From CAZSTA01 sp964609495 [NCBI: uncultured bacterium] (GTDB lineage: Bacteria > CAZSTA01): 17,195 bases of DNA. Positions 16,558 to 17,195 of the stretch are shown here, piece after piece. Within the stretch, counting starts at the first letter, position 1. Every line of letters begins with the position of its first letter. Both the position numbers and the translations under genes were made by a program. The notes under the pieces were generated by a model. The model had not been told where the DNA came from. It saw nothing but the letters and a program-made list of their open reading frames with translations, and did no database searches. The stretch is from contig CAZSTA010000064.1 in assembly GCA_964609495.1 (NCBI GenBank), positions 1-17,195 of the forward strand, given 5' to 3'.

Positions 16558-16586
16558 ATTATACAATATAATTGTCTCTAATGCAA
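16558..16586 (-). promoter_or_regulatory. Possible nnr promoter
   Basis: On the minus strand, TATAAT (16558-16563, a perfect -10) lies 17 bp from TTGCAT (16581-16586, 3 of 6 for -35). The start near 16551 would give a leader of about 45 bases. The spacer includes ACAAT-ATA-ATTGT (16563-16575), a short dyad that could bind a regulator. A second TATAAT lies further upstream but lacks a -35. Confidence 0.45.
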
Positions 16587-16677
16587 TCGCTTTCAGAAGA
16601 GACCTTCTACAATTATGATATAAGAGGAATTATACACAAGATTCCCAGCCACAAAACCCTTCACAAGCATAAAAATT

Positions 16678-16695
16678 AGCCCTCATCTGAGGGCT
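16678..16695 (-). terminator. Rho-independent terminator after the right-edge genes
   Basis: AGCCCTCA (16678-16685) and TGAGGGCT (16688-16695) form a GC-rich stem. On the minus strand it is followed by AATTTTTATG. It lies about 160 bases after the stop of the 76-residue gene and just before the nnr promoter region, so it separates the two units. Confidence 0.7.
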
Positions 16696-16754
16696 TTATC
16701 TTAATCGTTATACTAGAGAACGTAATGTGCAACTCTTCTTTGCAACTATAGAGG

Positions 16755-16830
16755 TCACATCATAACTTCGCACTAAAACCTGATAATAAATATTGTATAT
16801 ACTATAGTAAAGTGCGATTTTAGAATGTGA
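16755..16830. repeat. Symmetric two-part inverted repeat
   Basis: TCACAT (16755-16760) and CGCACT (16769-16774) on the left match AGTGCG (16811-16816) and ATGTGA (16825-16830) on the right. Both pairs are separated by exactly 8 bases on each side, with a 36-bp AT-rich centre containing GTATATAC. The equal spacing suggests a real dyad: a paired operator, a structured RNA end or a decayed element. Confidence 0.35.
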
Positions 16831-16857
16831 TGTCTGTATTAATATCTAGATGCTTCT

Positions 16858-17088
16858 TTAAGAACTAACTTCCACTTTAGATCTTCCATCTAACGAGGAA
16901 TAGCGAAGTAGTTTCCCTGCGATCCTATCTCCACTTCTAAATATGACAGTAGATTCTTCAAATTCGCCAGTGATTCCTTCGACAAAGGTTATATACAGGA
17001 CATCTTCCTTTGGGAAGTTGAGAGCACCATAACTAGTATTAACCCTGAACTTCTCATCAAGATAGCTGTATAAATCACCGGTAACCAC
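16858..17088 (-). CDS. Small hypothetical protein with two beta-strand half-motifs
   Basis: A 76-residue protein of unknown function with no signal peptide or membrane segment. The sequence has two related blocks: GDLYSYLDEKFRVNTSYGAL leading to a block ending in FPKEDVLYITF, and then VIFRSGDRIAGKLLRYSS. They fit a pattern of beta-strand domains with 'G-x-l ... f-v-x-T-x-x-G-x-l-x-i-P ... I-x-x-I-x-F' and 'v-x-l-x-x-G-D-x-l-x-G', often in tandem. The chain stops where a second copy would continue, so it may be a short or trimmed member. Start is GTG with AAAGGAG four bases before it; an in-frame TAA lies 9 bases upstream, which rules out an N-terminal extension. It follows the partial gene at the right edge by 9 bp and so shares its transcript. 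Confidence 0.6.
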   Translation of the reverse strand: MVTGDLYSYLDEKFRVNTSYGALNFPKEDVLYITFVEGITGEFEESTVIFRSGDRIAGKLLRYSSLDGRSKVEVSS

Positions 17089-17097
17089 ACTACTCCT

Positions 17098-17195
17098 TTA
17101 TTTTAGAAGTTTTAATCTTTTTAAATCATCCTCAGTCCACTTAGCCTGTTCTTCAATCATAGTTTTGAGAATCTTTGGCCGGAAGGTATCGCCTG
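17098..17195 (-). CDS. C-terminal end of an unidentified gene (partial)
   Basis: Only the last 31 residues fall in the window, read in the frame whose last complete codon ends at 17193. They begin GDTFRPKILK and end WTEDDLKRLKLLK before TAA at 17098-17100. The tail is lysine- and leucine-rich and probably helical. The stop overlaps the AAAGGAG that serves the next small gene, so the two are probably translationally coupled. No family can be assigned from this fragment. The other two frames on this strand stop within 42 bases. Confidence 0.5.
   Translation of the reverse strand, partial: GDTFRPKILKTMIEEQAKWTEDDLKRLKLLK

Larger units (their letters stand above)
16506..16857. other. Gene-free interval upstream of nnr
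   Basis: About 350 bp of AT-rich sequence with no credible gene on either strand. It contains the terminator of the right-edge genes (16678-16695), a possible nnr promoter (16558-16586), and a symmetric two-part inverted repeat (16755-16830). I see no RNA gene in it. Confidence 0.6.

Overview
The window comes from an uncultured bacterium that I cannot place with confidence. It has strong GGAGG-type ribosome binding sites and a sigma70-like promoter. The sugar-binding protein has a plain signal peptide with no lipobox, which suggests a two-membrane (diderm) cell. Coding is moderately AT-rich with many ATA, AGA and AGG codons, which is compatible with a thermophile or an AT-leaning candidate phylum. 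A Poribacteria- or Latescibacteria-like lineage is only a guess. I see no insertion sequence, phage gene, tRNA, rRNA or CRISPR array.

Layout. Only the first gene is on the plus strand: a HEAT-repeat protein fused to a THUMP/UPF0020-type RNA methyltransferase (135-2144). Everything else reads on the minus strand. Block 1 (5291 down to 2151) is an apparent operon: an exported transglutaminase-like protein, a short biotin-protein ligase and a PgeF/YfiH-family protein. A gap of about 500 bp (5292-5786) has no convincing gene but holds two inverted-repeat structures. Block 2 (14888 down to 5787) is a carbohydrate-use locus. In transcription order it encodes a divergent GH35-type enzyme, a 781-residue (alpha/alpha)-barrel protein of unassigned glycosidase family, a periplasmic sugar-binding protein with its own good promoter, and two MalF/MalG-type permeases. 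Upstream of it, on the same strand and 54 bp away, is a bifunctional NAD(P)HX repair enzyme gene (nnr). At the right edge are a 76-residue hypothetical protein and the 3' end of another gene, with a terminator after them.

How the genes work together. Both carbohydrate enzymes lack signal peptides. The simplest reading is that an oligosaccharide is captured in the periplasm, imported intact, and degraded in the cytoplasm. The ATPase and any transcriptional regulator are not in the window, so the importer probably uses a shared MsmK/MalK-type ATPase encoded elsewhere. Stem-loops sit between binding protein and permeases and between the two enzyme genes, and probably set unequal expression along the locus. 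The two stem-loops share a similar core. The other genes (RNA modification, biotinylation, nucleoside or copper-linked metabolism, NAD(P)HX repair) are housekeeping.

The most unusual items are the HEAT-methyltransferase fusion, the two carbohydrate enzymes, and the symmetrical intergenic inverted repeats. I did not find a clear new defence or mobile system.
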